A DNA stretch of 64,000 nt from Bradyrhizobium sp. CCBAU 51765 (GCF_015291725.1 NZ_CP030038.1:682001-746000), one strand, 5' to 3'; shown: positions 26,762-34,931, counted from the first letter of the stretch. Numbers and translations are program-made. The notes: generated by a model from the letters alone, not told the origin.

Positions 26762-27447
26762 AGGAAGAGGATCTGCTCCGGCAATACCCGCGGCTATGGC
26801 ACATGGCCGAAGACGGTAGTTGGGATTCGATCCGGAAGCATGGGCTTCTGTCGACGACGTCGCTGCTCGATCTCTACAAGTATAAGGGCAAGGCCAGGCA
26901 CGATCTCGAGTCCGCCCGCCGTCCGGAATCTGTTCTCATCGCAGCCGATGAATTGCCTCATGCGGTCGTACGAGATCAGAAGCCGATGACCGCTTCGGCG
27001 CTCGAGAAGTGCCTGACCGACGGCACGACGCCGGAGCAATGGTTCGAGACGCTCAATGCGCGCGTCTTCTTCTGGCTCTCGCGCGATCGGCTAAGAGGTT
27101 TGCTTGGCGCAAGGGCTTATCGCAACCGGCCACAGACCGTGTTGACGCTCGACACCAAGAGCCTGGTCGAGGCCAACCGGGATCGCATCAGGCTCAGCCC
27201 GATCAACAGCGGAGCCACGATTTACCGGCCGGCTCCGAGAGGCATCGACACGTTTCTTTCGATTGCCGATTACCCATTCGACCAATGGCGCAAGAAACGA
27301 CGGGCCAGCAACGCAGTCGTCGAGCTGACGGTGCTCGACGGTGTCCAAGACATCACCGACCACGCGATAGCGGTGCATTCGGTCTACAAAGGCGAGCTGA
27401 CCGAGCTTTGGCGGAAGAAGGGAACCGCTGGCGACGACGGGCCCTAG
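26758..27447 (+). CDS. DUF7002-like protein (possible ADP-ribosyltransferase-like fold)
   Basis: 229 residues. The start is a TTG whose bases overlap the TGA of the PurZ-like gene (TTGA), with CGGAGGA upstream, so the genes are translationally coupled. The N-terminal motif RLWHMAEDGSWDSIRKHGLL is characteristic of DUF7002-type proteins. The His...Ser...His-Gly-Leu spacing recalls enzymes of the ADP-ribosyl/RNA 2'-phosphotransferase fold. Another conserved stretch is ARVFFWLSRDRLRGLL. The stop directly abuts the convergent ATP-grasp-like gene. Function unknown; a transferase acting with the modified purine or on an NAD-like molecule is speculation. Confidence 0.7.
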   Translation: MKEEDLLRQYPRLWHMAEDGSWDSIRKHGLLSTTSLLDLYKYKGKARHDLESARRPESVLIAADELPHAVVRDQKPMTASALEKCLTDGTTPEQWFETLNARVFFWLSRDRLRGLLGARAYRNRPQTVLTLDTKSLVEANRDRIRLSPINSGATIYRPAPRGIDTFLSIADYPFDQWRKKRRASNAVVELTVLDGVQDITDHAIAVHSVYKGELTELWRKKGTAGDDGP

Positions 27448-28821
27448 CTAGTGGCCTGCGGCCGCCGCGCTCTTGATACGGGCGGGCCGCCGTGCCTTCC
27501 TCAAGAGGTCGGCAAAGTGGCTCGTCAAGCCGATTTCGCCCTCGATGCTGACGCCGACGTCGCCCGGCAGTCCATCCAGGAAGCCGCGCAACGCTTCGAG
27601 CCCGCGCGATACCTGGAACGTTTCCCAGCGTCGCGCGTCGCCCGGCACGATCGTCGATGCGGCGCTGTCGGTGGCGCCCTTGTGCAACTGCACGATCCAA
27701 GCTCTTGAGCCGTCGTGAACCCATTCGAAGCGGACCGGACCAAGAGACGCCTTCGCGAGATCGTAAAGCGCCCTGACATCGGCGGTCACCGACGCTGGAA
27801 TCTTCTCCGGGACTTTCCGGCCGAGCATGAAGTGATCGCCTTCTCCCGCCGTACCCTCTATGATCAATTGACCGGTAGCGTCCGTGATGGCTGCGCCCGA
27901 ATGGGTTGCCGGAACGGCGGCTTGGCAAAGGATCGCAGGAATCTGCGTGCCCTGCGGATCTTCGATCGACAGTAGCTTGAACGGGTCGGCCCATCCTTTG
28001 ACGGTCGTATATCGGCCAGGCTCCTGCTCTTTCGGGCAAGTACGCGTCCATACTTCGCGGGATGCGGTATCCTGACCGAACGTGAACGGCGCGACTCGTC
28101 TCGAGAAGCAGGTCGTGCGAGGCACGGGCAGGCCGATCGCGTGCGCGACGAGGAGACCGAACGTCTTGTCGCCGATGTGCTGGCTGAACCGGTTCGGCCA
28201 TTTCATGGCGGGCTGCGCCGGCGCGGATTCCGTGCCCTCGTATTCCCACATCAAAGTATGCGAACGGCGCCAGCCACGGGGCTTCGGATGGATGCTGAAC
28301 TCCAGACGTCCCCGATCCGCCGCGACCGTTTCCGGCTCGAACCCGAACACCATGCGGATGATCGACCTCGCGAGATTGGACGGCATTGAAGCCGTGCCCT
28401 CTTTCTCAACGCAACGAGGAGTGTCGTCGGGAGCGAACTCAGCTACGCCACCTTGAATGACGCCCGAAACGCCGCCATCGGAAACGTCGACCGTCTCGTT
28501 CGCAATGACGAACAAGCCCTCAGCGGACATCTTCCTCAGCAAGGATTCCGCTTCATCGACGTTTGCCAAACCATAGTGGAAATCCCTGCTGCGCGGACTC
28601 TCCGGCGTGAAGCTTCGGAGGTTGATCGTGCCTTCGGGGCTGTGTTCCACAAGGCTGCAAAGGCCGTCACGCAGCGTCTCGAAGCGGTGGTTCGGCTCAT
28701 AGCCGGCGATACGGCAGAACTGCTGATTGGGTGCTTTTCCGCCCGGCGAGTAACTCACGAATTGGGCGACATTGCCGATCCTCGCGAGTTCGTCGAGCGA
28801 TTGGTCTTTCCTGAGCGACAT
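27448..28821 (-). CDS. PEP-synthase/PPDK ATP-grasp-like protein
   Basis: 457 residues. Motifs seen include ETVDVSDGGVSGVIQGGVAE, APDDTPRCVEKEG, LIIEGTAGEGDHFMLG and, late, PVRFEWVHDGSRAWIVQLHKG. The last resembles the E-hW-hD-G-hYhLQ motif that ends the ATP-grasp half of PEP synthase and pyruvate phosphate dikinase. No phosphohistidine or PEP-binding half is present, so it is a stand-alone ATP-dependent enzyme, perhaps forming a bond to a nucleotide or phosphorylating it. ATG 28821 has GAGG eight bases upstream. It is convergent with the DUF7002 gene and lies 100 bp after the HD gene on the same strand. Confidence 0.6.
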   Translation of the reverse strand: MSLRKDQSLDELARIGNVAQFVSYSPGGKAPNQQFCRIAGYEPNHRFETLRDGLCSLVEHSPEGTINLRSFTPESPRSRDFHYGLANVDEAESLLRKMSAEGLFVIANETVDVSDGGVSGVIQGGVAEFAPDDTPRCVEKEGTASMPSNLARSIIRMVFGFEPETVAADRGRLEFSIHPKPRGWRRSHTLMWEYEGTESAPAQPAMKWPNRFSQHIGDKTFGLLVAHAIGLPVPRTTCFSRRVAPFTFGQDTASREVWTRTCPKEQEPGRYTTVKGWADPFKLLSIEDPQGTQIPAILCQAAVPATHSGAAITDATGQLIIEGTAGEGDHFMLGRKVPEKIPASVTADVRALYDLAKASLGPVRFEWVHDGSRAWIVQLHKGATDSAASTIVPGDARRWETFQVSRGLEALRGFLDGLPGDVGVSIEGEIGLTSHFADLLRKARRPARIKSAAAAGH

Positions 28822-28921
28822 ATGCAAGACCTCGTCGCGAGAACGATACAGAACTAACTAACGCGGGTGCTACAGGTGCGACCGGATCACGTCCAGACGG
28901 CGAAGCGGTTTTCACCGCATT

Positions 28922-29518
28922 TCACCGGGTGGATCTGAGGGGATTGACTCTCGGACGCAGCGAAAACAGAGCCTCAAAACGCTCCAGCCACTCGCGCTTG
29001 GCCTCCCGCGGGGAGAGATTGCGAACGACGACCGGCGCCGGGATCACGTCCAGTCCCCGGAGCCACTCGTCAGTTCCGCGAGGCATGATCTGGCGCTGCT
29101 CGGCTGCGAGCACGCGGAGATCGGCCTGCTTAACTTCGCGAGGCATGGGAGATTGCAGTCCGAAGCGGGAGAAGATCGCGCGTTCGACCTCGCCTTCGAT
29201 CCGCTTGTAGTCGGGCAACATCTGCTTCAGCGGTCGGGTGATGTCGCCGAGGAACGCCTCAGCGGCATCGTGCATTAGCGCTTCGAACTCGAAACCAGTG
29301 GCCACGTCACTGACGAGAAGACTGTGCTCGGCCACCGAATAGAAGTCCCTGCACTGCCCGGAGTACCGGCAGATGTGCGCCAGTCCATGGGCGATGTCCT
29401 CGACTGTGAAGGGGCTGGCGTGAGGCGCAGCGAAGTCAAACCACGCCCCGCTCTGGAGCATGATTGATGGTCCGACATCTATTCTGACCGCAACCACTGT
29501 GTTCGCTTCCCAAGGCAT
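28922..29518 (-). CDS. HD-domain nucleotide phosphohydrolase, YfbR-like
   Basis: 198 residues with a YfbR/5'-nucleotidase-type HD domain: FTVEDIAHGLAHICRYSG, DFYSVAEHSLLVS, the HD pair in LMHDAAEAFLGDITRPLK and a trailing metal-ligand helix. Such enzymes dephosphorylate deoxynucleotides, and the phage enzyme DatZ, which removes dATP in 2-aminoadenine phages, is also an HD hydrolase. I place the start at ATG 29518, where GGAGG lies five bases upstream; a TTG at 29602 would run into the divergent operators. A role in trimming the dNTP pool beside the PurZ-like enzyme is inference. Confidence 0.8.
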   Translation of the reverse strand: MPWEANTVVAVRIDVGPSIMLQSGAWFDFAAPHASPFTVEDIAHGLAHICRYSGQCRDFYSVAEHSLLVSDVATGFEFEALMHDAAEAFLGDITRPLKQMLPDYKRIEGEVERAIFSRFGLQSPMPREVKQADLRVLAAEQRQIMPRGTDEWLRGLDVIPAPVVVRNLSPREAKREWLERFEALFSLRPRVNPLRSTR

Positions 29519-29596
29519 CAGCCCCTCCGAATATATGCCGAAATGCGAACCTTGTTCCATCGGCGGCGGAAGCAGGACACGTGCCTTTGAATAAGG

Positions 29597-29634
29597 TTGC
29601 AAATTCGTATGTCCCTATATATGCAAATTCGCAT
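29597..29634. promoter_or_regulatory. Paired operator-like sites at the divergent HD / XRE promoter
   Basis: TTGCAAATTCGTAT (29597-29610) and ATGCAAATTCGCAT (29621-29634) start 24 bp apart and have ATGC-N6-GCAT symmetry. A related perfect palindrome TGCAAATTTGCA lies inside the XRE gene at 29799-29810. They are likely binding sites of the adjacent XRE protein, covering the promoters of both genes. Confidence 0.55.
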
Positions 29635-29986
29635 GAAATTGGCAAGCGAATCGAAACGGGCGCTGGTGAACGAAATCCGCGATCAGATGAGGGCGCGTCA
29701 GCTTTCTGCGTCTGAACTGGCTGCTTTGAGCGACGTAAATCAAGGCCAGGTCAGCAGGATTCTCGCCGAAGACTTCCGGGCAATCAGTCAGAATGTTTTG
29801 CAAATTTGCATAAAACTAGGAATTGATCCTCTGCGCTTCGTTGGTGGTGTTCATGGAGACGAATTCGCCAAGCGGCGCATCGTAGACAGCGCTTTGTCCG
29901 TGTGGGATGGGACGCCGGAAGACGCGGATCTGCTGGTATCCGTGCTCGGCGGTATGGCGGCTCTGCGCGGCGCCAAGCGGAGGTGA
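29633..29986 (+). CDS. XRE-family helix-turn-helix regulator
   Basis: About 117 residues. The helix-turn-helix is RQLSASELAALSDVNQGQVS followed by RILAED, then a short helical C-terminal part. ATGs at 29609, 29621 and 29633 are all in frame. None has a good ribosome site, and the first codons fall inside the operator repeats, so the true start is uncertain. I use 29633. It diverges from the HD hydrolase and probably represses itself and that gene through the ATGCAAATTCGCAT-type sites. Confidence 0.75.
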   Translation: MKLASESKRALVNEIRDQMRARQLSASELAALSDVNQGQVSRILAEDFRAISQNVLQICIKLGIDPLRFVGGVHGDEFAKRRIVDSALSVWDGTPEDADLLVSVLGGMAALRGAKRR

Positions 29987-30718
29987 GGCGTCAGGCCGCC
30001 TAACGAATAAGAATTTCCGAGCACCACGAAGCATCGTCCGGAGCCGGCGGCACGGCGGTTGCCCGAGGGCTGCAGGATCGTGAGTTATCTTTCGGGTGGC
30101 GCACCATGTCGATCATGCCGCGCGTCGCCGTCGTGTCTGGCAACCACGACACCCGCCCGATCTTGGTCAGCTTGAGACGATCAGCGTCCGCCGCTGATCG
30201 CCCCTCCGTCGGATAGGGCTTCGGCGATGAACGCCAGTCGTTCGCCCTCCTCGAGCTGGCATAGACGCCTTCCTTAGTGGAGCCCGATGTCGGGCTCCAT
30301 TGTTCTGCTTTCCGACACGTCCATGATCGCGATATCCAGCTCCGCAGGGATCGATGTTTTTGCTGCGACGGCTTCAATGAGCTCGTGCCAATCGACCCAG
30401 ACCGATGGCTCCGGCGAAGGAGAGGAAGAACCCCAGGATGAAGCCGGCGCACGCGAACAAGACGCCATCGGCGGAGACCGGTAGAGCGAATTGAAAATCT
30501 TTCCATGTTCGGGCGGCAAGGTCGGCAAAATAACCGGTCGCGAACGCGCCGGCGCGTGCGAGCGATCCGGGCTGCCCATGGCGGTTTGCTGTTGCACGTC
30601 GAGATGCGACGATCCACTGCAGGCGAGCTTGGAAAGGGTGGTGCTCGCGGTCCAGTCAAAGCCGACATGTCCTAGGTCAATTTTAGGAGTTCGCGCTTCG
30701 GTGTTCCTAACGATGACA
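29987..30718. other. Degenerate stretch without an intact gene
   Basis: Several frames on the minus strand look protein-like only in pieces. One is LCQLEEGERLAFIAEALSDG near 30200-30260; another is a membrane-helix-like piece (FACAGFILGFFLSFAGAIGL) near 30400-30460. Each is interrupted by stops or frame changes. I read this as decayed gene remains at the junction of regions B and C. Confidence 0.4.
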
Positions 30719-30889
30719 TTCAGGCCGAGATTACTCAACGGAAGCTGTCGACACCTGCACCACGGGTGGAGGTCACAAACATATTCGTAGAGCCGTTTGG
30801 GCCGAGTACTCGGCAGTGGGAGACTTAGTGCCGTGAAGGCGCATCTGCCGTCCCCTCCGCAAGCGGCAACTGCTCGGATCGTGGTCCGC
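30719..30889 (+). repeat. Copy A of a 171-bp direct repeat
   Basis: This segment matches 34813-34984 at more than 90% by eye. It corresponds to the last ~38 codons of the gene at 34107-34931 plus about 55 bp of downstream DNA. Copy A has lost one base (GGCCGAG against GGCCCGAG) and runs into a stop, so it is a dead 3' remnant of a duplicated gene. Confidence 0.85.
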
Positions 30890-30980
30890 CGAGGGCGGCT
30901 ATTCCAAGACCTCGATCCAAGCGATTTGCACGACCCTGGGAGTCGAGCAGGCGCCGGACCGGAAGTTCTCTGCGTGGGGG

Positions 30981-31247
30981 TCAGATGCGAGTCCTGAAGA
31001 CAGCGATGGTCCGATCACCGAGGTCGTGCGTCGTCAACAGCGTGGCGGTAAGCACCGTCTTGCCGCCGTCGGGACTGAGGCGCCATCCGCGGCCGGTCGC
31101 CATACGGCTATCCTGCTTGATGAGGCCGTAGGACCTGGCCTTGCCGGCGGCCTTGATCTTCCCAGCCTTTTTGCTGGCGGCCGTCGCTCGAGCTGTGCCC
31201 TGCTTTTTGGACGTCTTCGTCCTGATCTTCTTTGCTTTCGTAGGCAT
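30981..31247 (-). CDS. Small Lys/Ala-rich basic protein
   Basis: 88 residues. The N-terminal half is a very basic, histone H1-like tail (MPTKAKKIRTKTSKKQG, then KKAGKIKAAGKAR). The C-terminal half is a compact beta-rich segment (GWRLSPDGGKTVLTATLL). It would bind DNA or RNA non-specifically through the tail. It is the last gene of a minus-strand series running down from 33994. No family recognised. Confidence 0.5.
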   Translation of the reverse strand: MPTKAKKIRTKTSKKQGTARATAASKKAGKIKAAGKARSYGLIKQDSRMATGRGWRLSPDGGKTVLTATLLTTHDLGDRTIAVFRTRI

Positions 31248-31584
31248 TCGCAAATTCTGCTTAGTTGCTTCGGTGAATATGTGATGTCGCGCGCGGGCCG
31301 GACAGCGCCATCGCCGGCTTGGCGCAGTGGTGGGCCTACGGACCAGATCCACGAACGCTAGAGCAGGAGACGCTCGATCCCGCCCCGGCTTCGGGCGACC
31401 TGCTTCTCTCGCCGAATTATCGAGACAGAGTGCAGCCGTAGGTGCCCGCCGACGGCTCGATCACTTCGGCCAAACCAGCAATTTCAGCGTCGGAGTCTTC
31501 GGACCCGGACATTTCTTTCATGTCTCCTTCCGCGCCACGGTGAAGCGAAGCAGAAACGGCGACGACCGCTGAGCCGACCTTCGT
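31248..31584. other. Intergenic stretch
   Basis: About 340 bp between the basic protein gene and the L7/L12-like gene. I see no supported gene. Confidence 0.3.
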
Positions 31585-31926
31585 CTACGCGACTTCCTTC
31601 ATGGCGCGGGTGACGACGGACTGCGCGATCACGGCGGCGACGATCACCTCCTCCCTAACGTCGACGATGCAGTTGGCGTCGTACAACGCCGACCCCTTGC
31701 CGTAGGTGCGCATGACTTCGTAGTCGCTGTCCCCCTCGTGCCGGCTGATCACGACGTACTCGGTAGGCTGAGAGCTGGGCGGGGCCATGATGTCGATCAG
31801 TGCCTCGATCGCATCCTTCGCCTCCTTGAGGCCGCAGCCGTAGGTGCGACGGAATACCGCGATGGCCTCGATCTTCTTGCCGTCCCGCAGGAGGGAAAAC
31901 ACGGTGTGCATGGGGGTGACGTTCAT
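31585..31926 (-). CDS. Small protein with ribosomal L7/L12 C-terminal-like motif
   Basis: 113 residues. The first part (LLRDGKKIEAIAVFRRTYG, then CGLKEAKDAIEAL) matches the helix-turn-helix of the L7/L12 C-terminal domain, where elongation factors dock on the ribosome. The rest is beta-rich and unlike L12. The ribosome site AGAGAGG is eight bases before the ATG. Proteins with an isolated L12-like motif are seen on mobile DNA; the function is unknown. It is co-oriented with its neighbours in the 30981-33994 set. Confidence 0.65.
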   Translation of the reverse strand: MNVTPMHTVFSLLRDGKKIEAIAVFRRTYGCGLKEAKDAIEALIDIMAPPSSQPTEYVVISRHEGDSDYEVMRTYGKGSALYDANCIVDVREEVIVAAVIAQSVVTRAMKEVA

Positions 31927-31991
31927 GGTAGATGCCTCTCTTGTTGGTGGTGGTGACGACGGGAACTTCGCGCCGGCATTGTCCGTTACGA

Positions 31992-32846
31992 CTAGCGCTC
32001 GCGACGCTTTCGGGCCGACTTCGTGGTCTTCGCCTTATGCTGCTCGTATGCCTCGTCGAGCATGGTCTCCAACGACGCCCGGCGACGGTGCAGAAACTCG
32101 AGGTACACCACGTCGACCGCCTCGCGACCGTCGAGCGCCGCCATGGTCAACGCTTCGAGTTCCTCGCAGCACTCGATGAACAGGTCCAGCCTGGTCTCGA
32201 GAGCGTCGGAAAGCAGAGCGAGCGAAAGCTTATCCTCCAGGGTCAGTCCCAGATCGGTTGCGCGCCGACGTTCGGAGGCGAGCCGCCGCGGATCCATGGC
32301 GGCGATCTCGGCGGCCACACGCTGCCGCCGCGTCGGCGCCTCGTAGGTGCGGAAACGCCGAGTGACCGGGCGGTCGAGATAGTCGAAATCCGGCGGCACG
32401 TCGCGGTCGGGCACGAACACGACGTAGCTCTCGCCCCTGGTGTTGGGCGTCAAATCCACCAAGCCGGTGTCGGTCTCGAACATGGCGTAGAACTCGGCAG
32501 TGACGTACAGCGGGCTGGTCCGGATCCGATATCCGAATACGGGACGGCCCGCGGTCTCGAGCATGGCCTGTGCGATGTTCAGGACGTAATTGGTCGGATC
32601 GGCGTTCTCGATCGGGCGAACCGGGACGAGCACGAACTCCGTCAGGCCCAGTTCGGCCTTGCAGGTCGAATAGACGTCGACAGGAGCGAAGGGGTAGATG
32701 ATCGGCGTCGTCTCGGTAGTTGCCCCCAGGGCCAAGGGCTCTATCGCCGCGCTGGCGGGGACGCCGTCGGTGATCTTCTCGTCACCGATGTTCGCGGTGT
32801 CGGGGATGGGTTGGCCGGTCGAGAAGCAGATGACGTTGGTCGACAT
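31992..32846 (-). CDS. Hypothetical protein, member of a local paralogous family
   Basis: 284 residues. A beta-rich middle (SPLYVTAEFYAMFETDTGLV, then DLTPN, then YVVFVPD) is followed by a long charged helical C-terminal half ending in a Lys/Arg tail. The middle motif recurs in the genes at 44772 and 46402, so these are distant paralogues. No function is known to me. Ribosome site AAGGAAAAG precedes the ATG. It probably shares an operon with the flanking small genes. Confidence 0.7.
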   Translation of the reverse strand: MSTNVICFSTGQPIPDTANIGDEKITDGVPASAAIEPLALGATTETTPIIYPFAPVDVYSTCKAELGLTEFVLVPVRPIENADPTNYVLNIAQAMLETAGRPVFGYRIRTSPLYVTAEFYAMFETDTGLVDLTPNTRGESYVVFVPDRDVPPDFDYLDRPVTRRFRTYEAPTRRQRVAAEIAAMDPRRLASERRRATDLGLTLEDKLSLALLSDALETRLDLFIECCEELEALTMAALDGREAVDVVYLEFLHRRRASLETMLDEAYEQHKAKTTKSARKRRER

Positions 32847-32864
32847 ATTCTTTTCCTTTCGGAG

Positions 32865-33269
32865 TTAAGTGGTTCGTGGGGGTTGCTCTTGTCCGAGCAG
32901 ACTTCGGGGAACGGGTGGCCAGGGCTGGATCGGCTGTCCTTTCGCTGCCTGGGCCTTGGCCCACGAGCCGGTCGGGTCGACGCGGTCCAACAGCTCACGG
33001 GCGACGGCGCCGAGACCGGCGGCCTTCAAGACGTTCATCTGGAACGCGTCACGCTCCAAGAAAGCGGTCTCGGAAAGATCCTTGTCGAACGAGCTGTTGG
33101 GCTTCCAGCGATCGCTTTCGAGAAAGTGCCGCCAGCCGTCGAAGCCGTACAAACGCGCGGCAAGGTCGCGGGCCCGGCCATGTGTCAGTTTCATCCCGTG
33201 GGCGAAAAGTATGATGCGCAGCCGCTTCGCGGTTCGCTTCACCCGGGTCGCAGGCATGTTGATGATCAT
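32865..33269 (-). CDS. Small protein with glyoxalase-associated N-terminal helix motif
   Basis: 134 residues. The N-terminal part (TAKRLRIILFAHGMKLTHGR, then ARDLAARLYGFDGWRHF) matches the short helical module often found at the front of glyoxalase-superfamily and related small proteins on mobile elements. No enzyme domain follows. AAGGAG lies eight bases before ATG 33269. Function unknown. Confidence 0.65.
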   Translation of the reverse strand: MIINMPATRVKRTAKRLRIILFAHGMKLTHGRARDLAARLYGFDGWRHFLESDRWKPNSSFDKDLSETAFLERDAFQMNVLKAAGLGAVARELLDRVDPTGSWAKAQAAKGQPIQPWPPVPRSLLGQEQPPRTT

Positions 33270-33331
33270 CGTCTGATCTCCTTGCTTCTGATGCTGTCCT
33301 TAAGCGATGCATCGCCTCGGCGTAGGCGCGA

Positions 33332-33994
33332 TCACCAGCCCTGAAAGAGCGCCACCAGCTTTCCCCAGTCGCCGAGCATGCCCGAACCCTTCATCGCGCT
33401 GATCGCGTCGGCGGCATGCCAACGGTGGGGAAGACGTCGGAGCCACGGGCCGTCGCGCTGGTCGCGGTAGAGGAACATGATGGTGGCAACCATCATCTGC
33501 TCTGAGAGGTCGAGCTCTTTGTATGACTTGCGCCAGGTCTTCAGCGCCGACTCGTCGATCTCGTGGGTTTCCCAGTGGACGCCGGGTGGCCTGACGTCGA
33601 TATCGAAGCAAGCGGGAAATCCCGAACGGCCGTAGAACGGCTGCAACCCGTACCGGTCAATCACGGCGAGCAGGTGGGCGGCGAAGTCCCGCGCGTTGGG
33701 ATCGGGTTCGGGCGGAATGTGCTCACCGCAGACGGCGGCCAGCGCCATCGCCTCGCGGCGATCCATGTGACAACGCTTCAGGACGAGGTCAGCGAGTGTC
33801 GTCTCCGGGAAGCGGCCCTTGGCGAAGTTCGGCGAGATCGTCGCGTAGGCCGTTAGCGCCGCCGGGACCGCGGTGTGGTGGACATACGCGTTCTCGGCCT
33901 TTGCGAAGTCGCTGAAGACCGCAAAGCCGCCGGGCGCGAGCCGCGTCCCGAAGCTATGCAGAAGAGTGGCGTAATCACTGTAGCAATCAGTCAT
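33332..33994 (-). CDS. Hypothetical protein, first gene after a palindromic operator
   Basis: About 220 residues, no family recognised; helical and acidic, soluble. I choose ATG 33994 (MTDCYSDYATLLHSFGTRLA), because a longer version from 34057 would read through a strong inverted repeat at 34007-34031. It leads the minus-strand gene set 33994 to 30981. Confidence 0.6.
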   Translation of the reverse strand: MTDCYSDYATLLHSFGTRLAPGGFAVFSDFAKAENAYVHHTAVPAALTAYATISPNFAKGRFPETTLADLVLKRCHMDRREAMALAAVCGEHIPPEPDPNARDFAAHLLAVIDRYGLQPFYGRSGFPACFDIDVRPPGVHWETHEIDESALKTWRKSYKELDLSEQMMVATIMFLYRDQRDGPWLRRLPHRWHAADAISAMKGSGMLGDWGKLVALFQGW

Positions 33995-34006
33995 CGTGCG
34001 GATCCA

Positions 34007-34031
34007 AATATCACTTGGTTCTAGTGATATT
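34007..34031. promoter_or_regulatory. Palindromic operator AATATCACT-N7-AGTGATATT
   Basis: Perfect 9-bp arms (34007-34015 and 34023-34031) separated by 7 bases lie 13 bp upstream of the minus-strand gene start at 33994, within the divergent spacer to the gene at 34107. The position suits a repressor site. Confidence 0.65.
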
Positions 34032-34106
34032 ATCGCTAGAGTCATGCTATCCTGCAAGGGTCTCCGGTGGTACTGCTCTCGGCAAGGTTAATTTTTCGAG
34101 GCCAAA

Positions 34107-34931
34107 ATGCGAAGAAATTGGCGAGAAGAAGCGAGACAGGCGATTGAGCGATTGAGAGACTGTCCGTATGGGGAACGAGAGGCGCGTTTGCGCAGCTTCG
34201 CTTCGCAGCTCCAATATAAGAATAGTGATCCGTCTTCATTGCGGCGTGCGGTCAGCGCAGCGGAATTTCTCGATCGGCTTCGCCGAGAGCAACCCTTCTC
34301 CTACGCCCGACTAGACGGCGTCTCCCTATCGGTCGCAGAGCTCATGGCGCGCGTGTATGAAGCAGATTCAACCCTATTCCCTGAAGTCGCCAAGGACTGG
34401 CAGGAAGGCCGTGTGACCGTCGCAAGTATGCGGAAGCTCTTGAAGGGCATTTTGCCATCCGGCTACGCAGGCAAAGTAGGAAAAGCGAGACAGCAATCGT
34501 TCAAAGACGCTGCGGCGGTCGCCATCAAAAACATAGTCGGCGATATGGATCTCGGCGAAATAGTGTCGATGACAGCGCGAGCGGCACAAAAGCGACCGTC
34601 TGCAGTGAAGGTGGACTATCTATTCGAAATGAGGACCGCTCGGACCGTCGCCGTGATGACGGTGGGGCCTTACCGAAACGCTACCATGTATCGCGACAGG
34701 GCGGAGGAGTGGTCGCTTAGAGCCTTCGGCATAACTTGGTTTTACGATGTTGTGGTTCTGGTCCTTCCCGGTCCGGAAGAAGCAAAGGTCTACCGTCAGC
34801 GAGTGCACCAGCTTCAGGCCGAGATTACTCAGCGAAAGCTGTCGACACCTGCACCACGGGTGGAGGTCACACACATATTCGTAGAGCCGTTTGGGCCCGA
34901 GTACTCTGCAGTGGGAGACTTGGCGCCGTGA
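34107..34931 (+). CDS. Hypothetical two-domain protein, possible DNA-binding regulator
   Basis: 274 residues. The N-terminal half is helical (LRRAVSAAEFLDRLRREQP, then VTVASMRKLLKGIL). The C-terminal half is alpha/beta (FEMRTARTVAVMTVG, then FYDVVVLVLPGPEEAKVY). The same plan and several residues recur in the gene at 40927-41895, so they are distant paralogues. It diverges from the 33994 operon across a palindrome and may be its regulator. Its 3' end is duplicated at 30719-30889. No established function. Confidence 0.65.
   Translation: MRRNWREEARQAIERLRDCPYGEREARLRSFASQLQYKNSDPSSLRRAVSAAEFLDRLRREQPFSYARLDGVSLSVAELMARVYEADSTLFPEVAKDWQEGRVTVASMRKLLKGILPSGYAGKVGKARQQSFKDAAAVAIKNIVGDMDLGEIVSMTARAAQKRPSAVKVDYLFEMRTARTVAVMTVGPYRNATMYRDRAEEWSLRAFGITWFYDVVVLVLPGPEEAKVYRQRVHQLQAEITQRKLSTPAPRVEVTHIFVEPFGPEYSAVGDLAP

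Noticed and set aside
30274..30738. A 154-codon minus-strand frame with a Ser/Pro-rich middle
   Set aside because: Its better protein-like parts lie in other frames and stop quickly; treated as a decayed region.
31932..33344. A 470-codon open frame on the plus strand
   Set aside because: Covers three minus-strand genes that have ribosome sites and family motifs; the plus frame has none.
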